DNA of 64,000 nt from Sambucus nigra. Its lineage: Eukaryota; Streptophyta; Magnoliopsida; Dipsacales; Adoxaceae. Of this stretch, positions 35,400-46,879 are shown piece after piece (within the stretch, counting starts at the first letter, position 1; every line of letters starts with the position of its first letter). A program made the translations under genes and the position numbers. The stretch covers positions 52,710,284-52,774,283 of the forward strand of contig OX422213.1 in NCBI GenBank assembly GCA_949130495.1, written 5' to 3'. The notes beneath the pieces were generated by a model, which was not told the DNA's origin, did no database searches, and saw only the letters and a program-made list of their open reading frames with translations.

Positions 35400-36679
35400 C
35401 CAAGTCCGGGGGTGCACAATACAATTTATATTCATGGCACCCTTGCTAGATTTTTGTTTCATATCGAAGCCACACACTATTCTGTATCACATATTTTTGT
35501 GGAGACTTTTGGCATATTACCTAGACATCACGATATGGATTTATCTATAACTACTCCCTGGGTTGTGTGGACTCGTATCTTGGAGACTTTTGTCTATGTT
35601 GGGATAGGCATTGATAAATTGCATTTTGTGGAGACTTATTAGTTTTAGATACCTACTCTTATGATGTGATCTTAATTATGGACTGGCTAGTTAGATAAGA
35701 GGATCACATAGACTATAGGGGTCGATCTATTATGTTCATAATAACATGTCAAGAGATGTATATTGTGTATATGCCTAGGCCGGAGGGTGGTGCCAAGGGA
35801 CATTTGTAATTTATAAATGAGGAGACTAAAGAGGAGACAACCGTTATTTTAGACTTGATAGTGATTATTTGACATTTTACCAATGTTTTTTAAGAGGTGT
35901 CGAGGTTGTCGCAGGCTCGAGAGATTGATTTGTCTCCCGACACTAAGACAATTTCCAAGGTTCCTTATTGGATGGCTATTTTAGAGATGAGGTAATTGAG
36001 AGAAAAGATTATGCAGTTGTTGGAGCAAGGATTCATTCGGCGTAGCACTTCGCCATGAGGATATTTGGTTCTCTTTGTATAGAAGAGGGATGGTTCAATA
36101 AGATTTTGTGTTGACTACCACGAATTGAACAAAGTAACTATGAGGAACAAGTACCCTTTATTGTTGATCAATGATTTGTTTGATTAGTTTCAGGGTGCTT
36201 CTTTTTTCTCCAAGATAGATTTGTGATTGGGCTATAATTAGTTGAGGGAGGGTATGAGGATATATCGAAGACTTACTTTTTAACTCGTTATGGTTCTTAC
36301 GAGTTTAGTGTCATGTGGTTTCGGCTTACCAATGCCCCACCATATTCAGGGATTTCATGAGAAAAGTATTCTAGTTATACTTGAATCATTTTATCATATT
36401 CTTCATTGGTGAAATTTTGATTTATTCCAAATCGAGGAGGAGAATGTTGAGCATTTGGCTAATGCGCTTTAGACATTGTGGGAGCATACATTCTATGTTA
36501 AGTTCAAGAAGTGTGAGCTTTAAAGGTGGAGGTGTATTTTCTGGGCCATGTAATTTTTGATACATTATTATTAGTGGATCCAAATATGGCGTCAAACGTG
36601 TTGGAATGGGGATAACCAATGAAACATATGGAGGTTTGTAGCTTTGTGGGACTGGTCAGGCACTACACGAGGTGTATTA
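35400..36679 (+). pseudogene. Degenerate gypsy pol, protease to reverse transcriptase (left of copia insertion)
   Basis: Protease region: IHGTLARFLFHIEATHYSVS at about 35424-35480, where F(D)xGATHSF is expected, followed by IDKLHFVETY and SYDVILIMDWL. Reverse transcriptase: [47 protein letters not shown], then FIGEILIYSKSR at about 36400-36440, in which both catalytic Asp of the DD pair are replaced, and a GHVIF-type segment (FWAM*FLIHYY). More than ten stops. It resembles chromodomain-group pol. The insertion of CD at 36680 follows ALWDWSGTTRGV. Confidence 0.8.
36675..36679. other. Target-site duplication TATTA of copia CD, left
   Basis: TATTA here and at 42308-42312, immediately outside the two LTRs. 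Confidence 0.92.
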
Positions 36680-37733
36680 TGAGAAATGAAACATGACTGT
36701 GTGATAATTGAGTAATTTCACAAATTTCTAATTTGGCACATTTATTTAACTAGAGTCTATTTTTAAACAAGCTTAATTCAGCCCCTAAACATGCATCTAA
36801 GTATGATAAATCTTTCAAACCATGCAAGAGAAATAAAGACGTTCGATATAGGAAAAAAAACCTTTCGGGTAAAAACCTTTTATGACACTTTGAAGAATTC
36901 ACAAGACTTTTGACTTACATACAACCTGATCATCTCCCACAAGTGTATAATGCACAGTGCCTTCAACAAACCTTCAAAGATACGAGAGACAGCGAAATAC
37001 CCTCCAGGCGTCGGTTCGTCATCTTCAGCTTGTCCACACGTAGAATGACTACGCTCGGTATCCACCGATAAAAGATGGAGATACCTTCTCCACAGAGGTT
37101 GAACAAAAACAAAGTTGTTCTTAAACACCAAATAATTCACTAAAGCATATGGGAGTTTTGTGAATAGAAAACCAAAAAGGGAAATAAACCCCAAAAGGAA
37201 GAAGCCTAAAGAATTATTCTTTTGCAGTGTTTCTATTCTGGAAAACATATGGACTTCTTAATGAAAACTTTACCATTTAATGAGTATTTATACAAAAATG
37301 CACTGCCTCAAAAAACGTTCTCATTCGAACGAGAAGCAGATGTTGCTATAACGAAGGACGCGTGTCATTCAAACGACATCACACGACTTCCAATCTCGTT
37401 TAAATGAGATTCTGATCTCGCTCGAACGACCTGGGCGTCAAAATCAAGGTCTGCTTCAAAACTTAGAAAAAAATACTCATTCTCAATATTTGACGAGAAA
37501 GTCCGCTCCAACACTTAGAAAATATTTTGAAAAAATCTCCCAAAAGCTCTAAGTGAAAAGTAAAGGTATTTAAAACATAACCTTACCAAGGTAAACTTCG
37601 TTGAGCCTTGAATGATGAAGAACTTGAGTAATTTGGATCCGTCTTAGATGTAGATGTCTCTTTAATGTTATTCGACGGTGTAGCGGTATATGACATAATA
37701 AATTGATAACGGACCTGTAAATATGTCCTTATA
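36680..37733 (-). repeat. 3' LTR of copia CD
   Basis: TGAGAAATGAAACATG..GTCCTTATA on the plus strand. The terminal A of the CA end has changed (TATA instead of TACA). It contains the palindrome cluster at 37318-37432. Confidence 0.92.
37281..37432 (-). promoter_or_regulatory. TTCGAA palindrome array and TATA box, CD 3' LTR
   Basis: Motif centres at 37326.5, 37348.5, 37370.5, 37401.5 and 37423.5 (22, 22, 31, 22 bp). The minus-strand TATA box GTATAAATACTCA lies at 37281-37293, 25 bp downstream. Confidence 0.65.
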
Positions 37734-37752
37734 AATATCCCCCTATGTCTAT
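37734..37752 (-). other. Polypurine tract of copia CD
   Basis: Minus strand ATAGGGGGATATT directly before the 3' LTR. Confidence 0.85.
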
Positions 37753-39206
37753 GTTGGTACATACATAAAAAGTCTGAATTATCAAAAACCAAAATGCCTA
37801 TACAAATATACCCTCCCATGAATAAATTTTCAAGACCTCAAAACTGTTCTTCAATCATCTTCGTCAAATCTCAAAGCTTTTCTCATCAGAGTGTGCAACA
37901 TATCAATTTTCAATTTTGTACCTACACGCATGTGATAAAGCAAAAACCTTCGTGATGCATCGAGTTTGAAATGATATAAGAATAAAGCATTAATAAATCA
38001 AACCTCCCCCATAATGCAAAAACTCCCCCATAACATGATAATTATATCTCCCCCTTTTTATGATGTCCCGAAATAGACAGATAAGAAGAAACAATCAAAA
38101 CATGGAGTGTCATGATAAAATGCATAGCAAACAAAGATCAAACTACGCGCATGCAAAGGGATGTCTCAAAAATCTCACAAATAATTTTTGAATTTTTCAA
38201 TTTTTCATACAAAAAATAAAATACCACTTTGAAAACTATGATACAAAAATCACACCATGGATTTAAACTTAAACAACCAAGTCATGGAAATGGAATGAAT
38301 GGGTGTGAACACATTCGATAGGTAAATCAACTCAATCAATCATATGTGCACGATGCATATGTGTACCCCTGACGAATGAACATCAAAAGTATCCTTAGGT
38401 GTAAAAATTTGTTGAATTTAAATGACATCGTCTTATGCAAATCAACAAATCAAAGTCTAAATGATTTTCACACCAATAACGTCAAAAACTGTTTAGCGCT
38501 TTTTCAGGATGTTCAAGGACGTGCAAACCCGTTATAAAATCTCCAACCAAACTCCCTCATATATATTTTCTTTTAGAGGTGAATAAACTAAATTCTCAAA
38601 TTTTGGCGAATTGGTGCAAAAATCTAAATGGCCCATAATTGGCAAGAATTTTTTTTTATTACCTTTAAATTTTTCCGGGCTCTTTTAAACCTCTTTGGAC
38701 CCCGGATAATAAAATTCCTCCATTTTTTAGGTCCAATTTAACGGTGGCTTAGTATTCGCAAAGGCAAAATGAACCTTTCGCAGCCCTTCCCCGTTTTCAA
38801 ACAAAGGACACAAACTCACAAAACGGTTCTTATATGCACAATTTCCTTATCAAAATTTATCGTGCTTGGTTCATTTTAAAGGATAGGATTGAAGTGAAAA
38901 CACCCAACCAACATGGGATAAGACAAGCACAATAATCAAATAAATTCGTGCATGTGTGCAATAAAGGAAATCATGAGTCAAACATCTAAGTAACACTAAA
39001 ATACATCTCAATGATCCCAAACATTATGAAGCACAAAGATGAAATGATATATTATCTCAAAACACTATCAAATATCACATGAAAAAATGGAATGATGTTG
39101 TGATTCAGTCATCCTAAGTGTCCATCCATAAAAGGTGCAAACAAAATACAAAACTCTTTTTGGATTTTTCAAAAAAAATTATCAAAATAAAATCTTTTTG
39201 TATTTT
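37753..39206 (-). other. Non-coding 3' internal region of copia CD
   Basis: About 1.45 kb without coding signal. It includes the A/T-rich CTTTTTGGATTTTTCAAAA repeats at 39140-39230 and the segment 38430-38780 that is shared with the remnant at 2090-2400, so this non-coding region is conserved between old and younger elements of the group. Confidence 0.65.
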
Positions 39207-41150
39207 TCAAAATATTTTTAAAAAAACATAAAAAATGATAAATACTAGCAATACGCAAATAATGTCATCATGAAAATCATCCTTTGCTAGTAAACAAGGC
39301 AAACCTGAATCATTAGGTGTGGAGGAGTTTTCCAAAGGTGGTGACAACTTATCAAAAACCTCCATCAATTCTTGTGAAGTTTTGACTAAAAACTTAACTT
39401 GCTCAACTAGATGTACAAACTCTCTCATGTAGTCTCCAGGAGCATGTAAAGTATCATGTGTGGGTGCATGTGTGTCAGAAACACGTGTAGAAGCAAAACG
39501 TGACACATAACCCAACTTAAAACAAAATTCCTTAAGGTGTCCTCTCCTCTTACAATGTGAACAAACATATAAGGCCTAGGAACACCTCTCTCAAAAACTC
39601 TAGGACGCCCTTTCCTAATAGGAATGGTATGCCTAGGTGGGTGAGGGTGAGACTCATGTGAATCTATCACTAAAGTGGGAACCGACTCTAGTGCTAATTG
39701 GGAAGAAGAAGCACAGTCATGACTTATTCCTAAATTCTCACCTTTACCCTTAAGAACCACCTTTCAACCTTCTTAGGTGAGTTCTCAAACATGAGTTTGA
39801 CCTCCCTAGCACGTTCGAGATCACTCTCGAGTTGGGATATACGTGTCGTCAGACTAGACAACGTGTCGATCAAATCACACTTCTCCTTTCTCAAAACCTC
39901 CTTCTCTCTGTCCAAATCTAAAATTCGATGACCTAAATGTCTATTATACTTGTTTGTTTTCAAGGTCTCGGTGTACAAATCTATAAAAGCTTTTTGGAGA
40001 TCACTTTCATCTCCACTCTCCCCCTCGCTTTCTCCCTCACTCGAAGAACACAAATCATTATCATCGCTCTCGTGTGCACTCTCGTGAGACAAAGTGGGTG
40101 TTCTCACACGACTAGAAAAAGAGACAACCATCCCATGTGCTAAACCATTATTAGACTCATCTCCCTCATCACCCTCACTATCACTAAGAGTGGCGGGCAT
40201 AGCAGTGTCTTTGCCCTTTCTCCTTATCCTAGTAGGACACTCTTTAGCTATGTGCCCTTTGCCCTCACACTCAAAGAACCTGATCTCATCCTCCTTGTCA
40301 ATATCTTTAGCCTCCACTTTCTTTTTATTTGACTCAAAATATCTATTTTTGTTCGAAGAATTTTCTTTATTCATTTTGAGAAACGTTTTAAAAAATTTCG
40401 CAAACAAGGCCATATCAAAATCTTCCTCAGAATCAGACTCATAAACGTTTTCTTTCTTTTTCTTAAAATGAGTCTTTAAAGCAACGCCATTATCCTTAGC
40501 CTTAATGGTTTGGGTAAACATGTCAATCTCATAGGTTTGAAGATCTCCTACAAGTTCTTCCAACTTAAGTGATTTCAAATTTCCCAAAGAGTTCAAAACA
40601 GTGACTTTAGGAATAAATCATTTTGGAAGAGATCTTAAAATCTTTTTAACGACACGCGTGTTATCAATCGCCTCACCCAAATTAAAACTGGTGTTAACAA
40701 TGTCCGACAAACGTGCATAAAAATCATCAAAGCATTCAGACTCAGACATGGTGATAGTCTCAAATTGGGTGGCCAAATTTTGTAACTTAGAGTCTTTAAC
40801 CGCGTTCGTACCCTCATGTGTCATTTTCGAAACATCCCATGCCTCTTTAGACGTGGTGCATGTCATAATTCGGCGAAACTCGTTGGGAGTGACGGCTCCA
40901 GAAATAGCACTCAAACTACGGGAATTGAAATTAGTCATTTTATAATCATCTTCAGTCCAGGCTGACATGGGTTTTAAAGAGGTGATATTATCAACGGTGA
41001 CCGTGAGGGGATTCCATCCATTTTCACAAAGGAACCAAACACGCTCGTCAATAGATTTTAAATAGATTTCTTACGAGCTTTCCAGTAGGCATAATTTGAC
41101 CCGTCAAAAATAGGCATCTGATTATATAAGTGCTTCATCGAAAAAATTAC
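39207..41150 (-). pseudogene. gag: gag of copia CD (UBN2/gag-polypeptide type, Sirevirus-like)
   Basis: Starts near 41140 with MPIFDGSNYAYWKARKKSI, the usual copia Gag opening. After a frame break come MSAWTEDDYKMTNFNSRSLS, EFRRIMTCTTSKEAWDVSKM and SECFDDFYARLSDIVNTSFN, ending RVVKKILRSLPK and a single TGA where RFxPKV is expected. The same frame continues (40596-39730) with SLGNLKSLKLEELVGDLQTY, a Lys-rich and acidic stretch, knuckle FFECEGKGHIAKECP (first Cys now Phe), acidic DSEGDEGDESN and a coiled coil (DTLSSLTTRISQLESDLERA). Frameshifts follow, then a complete second knuckle CSHCKRRGHLKEFC at about 39550. Gag binds and packages RNA. This copy has one nonsense codon and two or three frameshifts. 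Confidence 0.88.
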
Positions 41151-41230
41151 GATTTTTCACAAAACTTATTTTTCAAAAAATCAATATCAGACAAATTTTG
41201 CGAAAAATAGGAATACGCAATAAATTAGCG

Positions 41231-41248
41231 CAACCGGCTCTGATACCA
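41231..41248 (-). other. Primer-binding site of copia CD
   Basis: Minus strand TGGTATCAGAGCCGGTTG, 3 nt from the 5' LTR, complementary to initiator Met tRNA. Confidence 0.92.
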
Positions 41249-41251
41249 ATT

Positions 41252-42307
41252 TGAGAAACAAAACGTGATTGTGTGATAATTGAGTAATTTCGCAAATTTC
41301 TAATTTGGCACACTTATTTTATTAGAGTCTATTTTTAAACAAGTTTAATTCATCCCCTAAACATGCATTTAAGTATGATAGATCTTTCAAACCATGCAAG
41401 AGAAATAAAGACGACCGATATTGGAAAAAAACCCTTTCGAGTAAAAACCTTTTATAACACTTTGAAGAATTCACAAGACTTTTGACTTACATACAAACTG
41501 ATAATCTCCCACAAGTGTGTAATGCACAGTGCCTTCAGCAAACCTTCAAAGATACGAGAGACAGCGAAATACCCTCCAGGCGTCGGTTAGTCGTCTTCGG
41601 CTCGTCCACATGCAGAATGACTACACTCGGTATCCATCGATAAAAGATGGAGATGCTTTCTCCACAGAGGTTGAACAAAAGAAAAGTTGTTCTTAAACAC
41701 CAAACAATTCACTAAAGCATACGGGAGTTTTGTGAATTGAAAACCAAAAAGGAAATTAAACCCCAAAAGGAAGAAGCTTAAAGAATTCTGCTTTCGCAGT
41801 GTTTCTGTTCTAGAAAACGTATGGACTTCTTAATGAAAACGTTACCATTTAATGAGTATTTATACAAAAATGCACCGCCTCGAAAAATGTTCTCGTTCGA
41901 ACGAGAAGCAGATGTCGTTCGAATGAAGGACGCGTGTCATTTAAATAACATCGCGCGAATTCCAATCTCGTTCGAATGAGATGCTGATCTTGTGTAAATG
42001 ACCTGGGCCTCAAAATCGAGGTCCGCTTCAAAACTTAGAAAAAATACTCATTCTCAATATTTGACGAGAAAGTTCGCTCCAACACTTCAAAAAATATTTT
42101 GAAAAAATATTTCAAAAGCTCGAAGTGAAAAGTAAAGGTATTTAAAGCATAACCTTACCAATGTAAACTTCACTGAGCCTTAAATGATTAAGAACTTGAG
42201 TAATTCGGATTTGTCTTATATGTAGATGTCTCTTGAATGCTCTTCGACGGTGTAGCGGTATATGACATAATAAATTGATAACAGACCTATGAAAATAGGT
42301 CCTTACA
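41252..42307 (-). repeat. 5' LTR of copia CD
   Basis: TGAGAAACAAAACGTG..GTCCTTACA. It has the same palindrome positions as the other LTR, here less decayed. Confidence 0.92.
41854..42003 (-). promoter_or_regulatory. TTCTCGTTCGAACGAGAA palindrome array and TATA box, CD 5' LTR
   Basis: A perfect 18-bp palindrome at 41890-41907 and four further copies centred at 41920.5, 41942.5, 41973.5 and 41995.5 (spacings 22, 22, 31, 22). TATA box on the minus strand GTATAAATACTC at 41854-41865. Confidence 0.68.
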
Positions 42308-43900
42308 TATTATATAATTTTCAAAGATGAAAAGATTATTGACGGAGTTGATTATGAAGGTTATTCAATTTTTATGACCCAGAGGTGTCAACATGTCTTT
42401 AACACTCTTATGGAGAAGTTAACTTTCGCTATAGTTTTATCTTTACCTAAGAGTGGGGTTGAGAATTTAGTTATACTGATGCTTCCCTACAAAGACTAGG
42501 TGGGGTGTTAATGTAAGATGATCATTTGATTGGCTATTTGTCTCAAAGTTGAAGCCTCACGAGGTTAACTATTCGATGTATAATTTGAAGTTAGCTTTGA
42601 TAGTGTTCGCACTATATATTTGGAGGCACTATTAGTGGGGCAAGAGATCTAGGCTCTTCAATGATCACAAAAGACTTTACTATTTTTTCAGTAAGCACTT
42701 GAACATGTGATGTCAACGGTGGTTAGATTTCATTAAGCATTACAAGTTTACGATTTAGTATCACCCGGGAGAGGCCATTGTGATGGCAAATGCTTTGAGT
42801 CAATAATCGAGCAGAAGTTTGTCTACTTCTCAATCAATCGCTATAGGGTGCATTTAATTGATTAACGAGTTAGCTGATGATTTTCTGGGGATGCTAATAA
42901 TGACTCCCAATATCATTATCTGTGTATTCTAAGCATAGGTAGACGATGTGGCGTGTAAGGAAAAAATGGATGATATTTTGACTACATGTGTACCTCTTTA
43001 TACCGCTGGTTATGATTGTGGACTACTAAAGAAGGGGAGGTTGTTCGTACCTTCAGATGAAGAGTTGCATACAGGCGTTATTCTAAAGACCCATGGATCA
43101 TTGTTTTATCCATCCCAGTGGTCATACGGCGTACTACGATGTTAGGAGATAGTGTTGGTGTGATGGGATATAGAGGGACGTTATCAAGTTTGTGTCCCAA
43201 TGAAGCACATGCTACCCATTACATAGTGGAAGTGGGACAATATCTTGTTGGACTTCATCATAGGATTTCCTTTAATTCCTAGGTAGAAGGACTATATTTG
43301 GGCTAATTGTATCATTTGACGAAGGTTGCACATTTCTTATTGATTTATACGAATTTCAATGCAGAGTAATACACACAGTTGTATGTGGTCGAATTATTTT
43401 ATTTTTTTGAGATACCTTTATTGATCATCTCCAGGGATACAACTTTTGTATTTTAGTTTTGGGGAAGCTTTTAGGAGGTCATTGGGATGAATTTTCACTT
43501 GAGTATGACTTATTATCCTTAGACTAATGGGCAAAAATAGAGAGGAATAAGATTTTGGAGGATATGTTGTTCACTTGCCTTTGGAATTTTAGGTTACGTG
43601 TGTGGTGCATTTGCCTTTAGTAGAGTGCACCGACAAAAACATCTATTATAAGTCGATTGGCATGGCATTGTTTGAGGCTTTTGATGGATGAAAATGTTGA
43701 TCTTCAATGTGTTGGTCGAACATAGAGAATAGTATTTTATTGGGACCTAAGTATGGCCAAGAGACTACTAAGAAGATTAAGATAATTCAGGAGTGGATGA
43801 AGACTTTCCAGAGAAGGCATAAAATCTATATCGACTTAGAGACGAAAGACATGAAGTTTCGGTGGGTGATCATGTGATTCCCAAGATGTTACCAATGTGT
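42308..43900 (+). pseudogene. Degenerate gypsy pol, RNase H to integrase (right of copia insertion)
   Basis: Continues the pol at 35400-36679. RNase H scraps: VSKLKPHEVNYSMYNLKLAL, IVFALYIWRHY, YKFTI*YHPGEAIVMANALS. Integrase: the open stretch 42948-43145 with LLKKGRLFVPSDEELHTGVI, LKTHGSLFYPSQW (zinc region), then WKWDNILLDFIIGFP (core start), a YYPxTNGQ*ER-type segment, and the C-terminal KIIQEWMKTFQRRHK-like and VGDHVIPKMLPM pieces at 43780-43895. Many stops. The 3' LTR of this element is not identified: the sequence after 43900 does not look like its chromodomain or polypurine tract. Confidence 0.78.
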
Positions 43901-44484
43901 GGTATTGGGGGCCCTAGGAACGACCTTACGCTATGCCTGGGAGAGCTCTCTTATGTAACGGTTGATGCCGGAATTCTTATCTCCCGTTTATCTGCATCTA
44001 CCCAGAGGTTGGGTTATTGGTTTGATGTTTTGGGTGTTCGATGACTTTGCCCCTAGATGTAGTTTGATTCCATATCCAGGTTTTGGTGCACGACCCTTTG
44101 GTAAGTGCCTTTATAAGGAAAATGGGGTTTCATAGGGTGCTTAGAGTCTCCAGTTTGTTTTATATAAAAACAAACAAAAAGGTTCAGCCCATCACTTTCG
44201 ATCTAATTATAAGGCACGTTTTAAAGTCTGGGTTGGTTTAGATATTTTTGTTCTATGGGTTCGAGAATCGAGTTATGAGTGGGGATGGTGTTAGGCACTT
44301 ACTTGTTTTGTATGCTTCCTTAATTATATTCTTGCTATTTCTCTTTACATTAAATGATTACTTTTTAGTAATTTTAGAGACCTTAGCGTGAGGGTCCCTT
44401 AAAATCTACATAGGTATTAAGGATGGAAAACATTATAAGTGAGAGGCATAGGAATGTCACTTCAACCGATGCTGGTATGCAAGG
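43901..44484. other. Unassigned sequence left of element EF
   Basis: Contains GGAAAATGGGGTTTCATAGG and GTGTTAGGCACTTACTTG, the sort of string seen in plant LTRs, but no partner copy in the window. It continues at 54890 on the other side of element EF. Confidence 0.35.
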
Positions 44485-45478
44485 TGTAACACCCAGTAAT
44501 TTGAGGATTTAGTAGTTAATTATTTTTGGGATAAATAAAAATATTTAAATTGGAGGAACTTAAATTTATTAGTTGGAGAATTTATAAGAGTGAGAAGAAT
44601 TATTCATAATTGGCGACTTTAAGTTAAATTGTTCGAATTTAAAGTGTGTCGCATTTTGAGGTTAAAATTGGAGAGCATTATAAAGTATTTCAGATGGCAA
44701 TTCTGAATGCGCAATTGAGTCCGGATGGGTCGAGATAGTCAGAAAAGAGTGCCCGGGGGTAGTAATTGGGTCTCGGGGTATTTTTGGGCATAGTCGGGCC
44801 CACACGGGGTGATTCGGGCCATTTTAAATTAGACCCATGAGGCAAAAACGGGATTAAGGGTTTCAAGACTAATTGGGGAAGTGTTGAATGTAAGTCAACA
44901 CAACTCTAAACCTATGGTTTGAGAGAGACACAGAGGAAAGAAAATCAAGAGCCAATTGGGGATTTTTGGAGCCAAATTAAGGGACTAATTGGGGTGTTCT
45001 TCGGCAACACCTTAACTACACCAATGGATCAGACCCTATGAACGATTTCAGGCAAGTGGTTAATTTTTGTAGTTCTTAAATTGATCATAATCAATTCATA
45101 TCATAGTATGTGTACGTGAAAATTCGTTTTGGGTGTGTAGCCATAATTTAATTGGGTTTTTCTGAGATTAGAGTAATAATTAGATTTAATTACTTAAAGG
45201 ATGTTAGGTAATGATTTGGAACTGTTAAGGTTGAATTGTTGGGTGGATTACAGTAGGTATTAGTGTTTAAATTGACTGAGAATGATGAGGTTTATTTCGG
45301 TAAAAATGAAACCCGGATGAAAAACCCAAATCTGATATACTTAAGGTTATGTATAAATTTGATGATGGATTAAGGTCTCTAGGGTGTTTAGAACCTTTTC
45401 TAGCATGGAAATAATATTGGTTGTGATCTGGGTAAGAGTTTGGGAAGAAATAAAATCTTTAGGGTTCGCCCATGGCCG

Positions 45479-45520
45479 AACGATCGATTGATTGACCCAG
45501 GGGGTTCGATCGATCGATGA
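45479..45520 (+). promoter_or_regulatory. GATCGATC palindrome pair, EF left LTR
   Basis: AACGATCGATTGATTG and TTCGATCGATCGATGA, aligned centres 22 bp apart. CTATTTAAATG, a weak TATA-like string, lies about 75 bp downstream (45592-45601). Confidence 0.45.
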
Positions 45521-45892
45521 TGCATAAATTTTGGTAGTGACGCCAGTTTTAATTACACGGGAGACATTTATTAAAAAAGGGTCCTGGGCCTATTTAAATG
45601 ATGAAAATTGAATATGGGTATGACTCTTGATAATTATAAGTAAATATAATTGGGAAATTGGGGAGAGATAAATGTGTGACACATTATGGACGAAAATTTG
45701 GGAATGAAATTATGAGATTTAAAAATGGACCAAGTGAGCGAGTCCGGGTAAGTTGGGTAAGTGACACCAATGTATTAAATTAATTATTGAGAGAATAGAT
45801 TAACTTGGAGTCAAAATATAGACTCGAAAAATATTAAGTTATGGACTAAGTGAGCGAGTCCGGGGATAATGGTTGGGTGACACCAAGTATTA

Positions 45893-46425
45893 AATTAAAG
45901 GTTGTGTTAATTAATTAAATTAGAGACGGACTATAGACTCGGACTAGTATTAATAAATTAATGTGTAGATTAATTAAATTAGAGTCGGACTATAGACTCG
46001 GACTAGTATTAATTAATTATTTTGTAAATTAATTAAATTAGAGTCGGACTATAGGCTCGGATTAATATTAATTAATTAATGTGTAAATTAATTAAATTAG
46101 AGTCGGACTATAGACTCGGACTAGTATTAATGAATTAATGTGTAAATTAATTAAATTAGAGTCGGACTATAGACTCGGATTAGTATTAATTAATTAATGT
46201 ATAAATTAATTAATTTAGAGTCGGACTATAGACTTGGATTAGTATTAATTAATTGACGTGTAAATTAATTAAATTAGAGTCAGACTATAGACTCAGATTA
46301 GTAATAATTAATTGACGTGTGAATTAAATAAATTGGAGTCGGACCATAGACTCGGGGTGATGATAAATTATTAAGTGAGAAAATTAATTAAGTTGAGTCA
46401 GGCCAGAGACTCAGGAAATTACAGG
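45893..46425. repeat. 59-bp tandem repeat array in EF left LTR
   Basis: Nine units with the landmark GAGTCGG at 45923, 45982, 46041, 46100, 46159, 46218, 46277, 46336 and 46395: every step is exactly 59 bp. Unit core: TTAATTAAATTAGAGTCGG, ACTATAGACTCGGACTAG, TATTAATTAATT. GAGTC..GACTC within each unit is a short inverted repeat. Confidence 0.92.
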
Positions 46426-46494
46426 CTAGTGTTACGGGATTTTTAGTACACGGTAAAGACGGGGTTTATATTATATATATACGGTGTAGTGATA

Positions 46495-46539
<45 letters not shown>

Positions 46540-46879
46540 GTGTGCTATTAAATATCTGTGACTAGATATTTGTTTAATTTATATGCTCTAGTGCTATCAA
46601 GGGAGGTTGCGCGATGTGGGTGAATCACCTAGCTTGAGGAGTAGGGTGAGTATATCCCCAGGTCATAGTGTCCGGCATATGGGTGAGGGATTTATCTCAC
46701 TTTCATGGAAGGAATATGACCGCCTCCACCATGTTTATATTTTGTGCCAGGTTGGTGAGCGATTCCAACTTGGAAAACTAGGTTATGTGAGCACACCTAG
46801 TGACATAGCATTTTAGAGGGAATCATTCGGTGAGGGTATACTCGGAGGGAATCATTCGGTGAGGGTATACTCGGAGGGA

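Larger units (their letters stand above)
36680..42307 (-). mobile_element. Non-autonomous SIRE-type Ty1/copia element CD, 5.6 kb
   Basis: LTRs 36680-37733 (1054 bp) and 41252-42307 (1056 bp) with perfect TATTA target duplication, an initiator-Met-tRNA primer-binding site, gag and a polypurine tract, all on the minus strand. The internal 3.5 kb holds gag and then about 1.4 kb of non-coding sequence. No integrase or reverse transcriptase motif is present. The double zinc knuckle and acidic/coiled-coil gag are typical of Sireviruses. It split a degenerate gypsy pol into two parts that read on across it. Confidence 0.93.
44485..46879 (+). repeat. Left LTR of EF, first part
   Basis: Similar to 51511-53901. 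From 44485 to about 45660 it differs from the partner at roughly 7 percent of sites by eye. From about 45662 to 46870 I find only about three differences. It includes the U3 block at 44720-44741, a palindrome pair at 45479-45520, the 59-bp array and a (TA)n run at 46496-46536. A 29-bp segment (46817-46845) is duplicated in tandem at 46846-46874, and is single-copy in the partner. Confidence 0.88.

Noticed and set aside
46607..46816. Identical 69-codon open frame at 46607 and 53659 as a conserved small protein
   Set aside because: Identity is explained by the homogenised tract of the two EF LTRs. The nucleotide identity extends far outside the frame and no domain is recognised.
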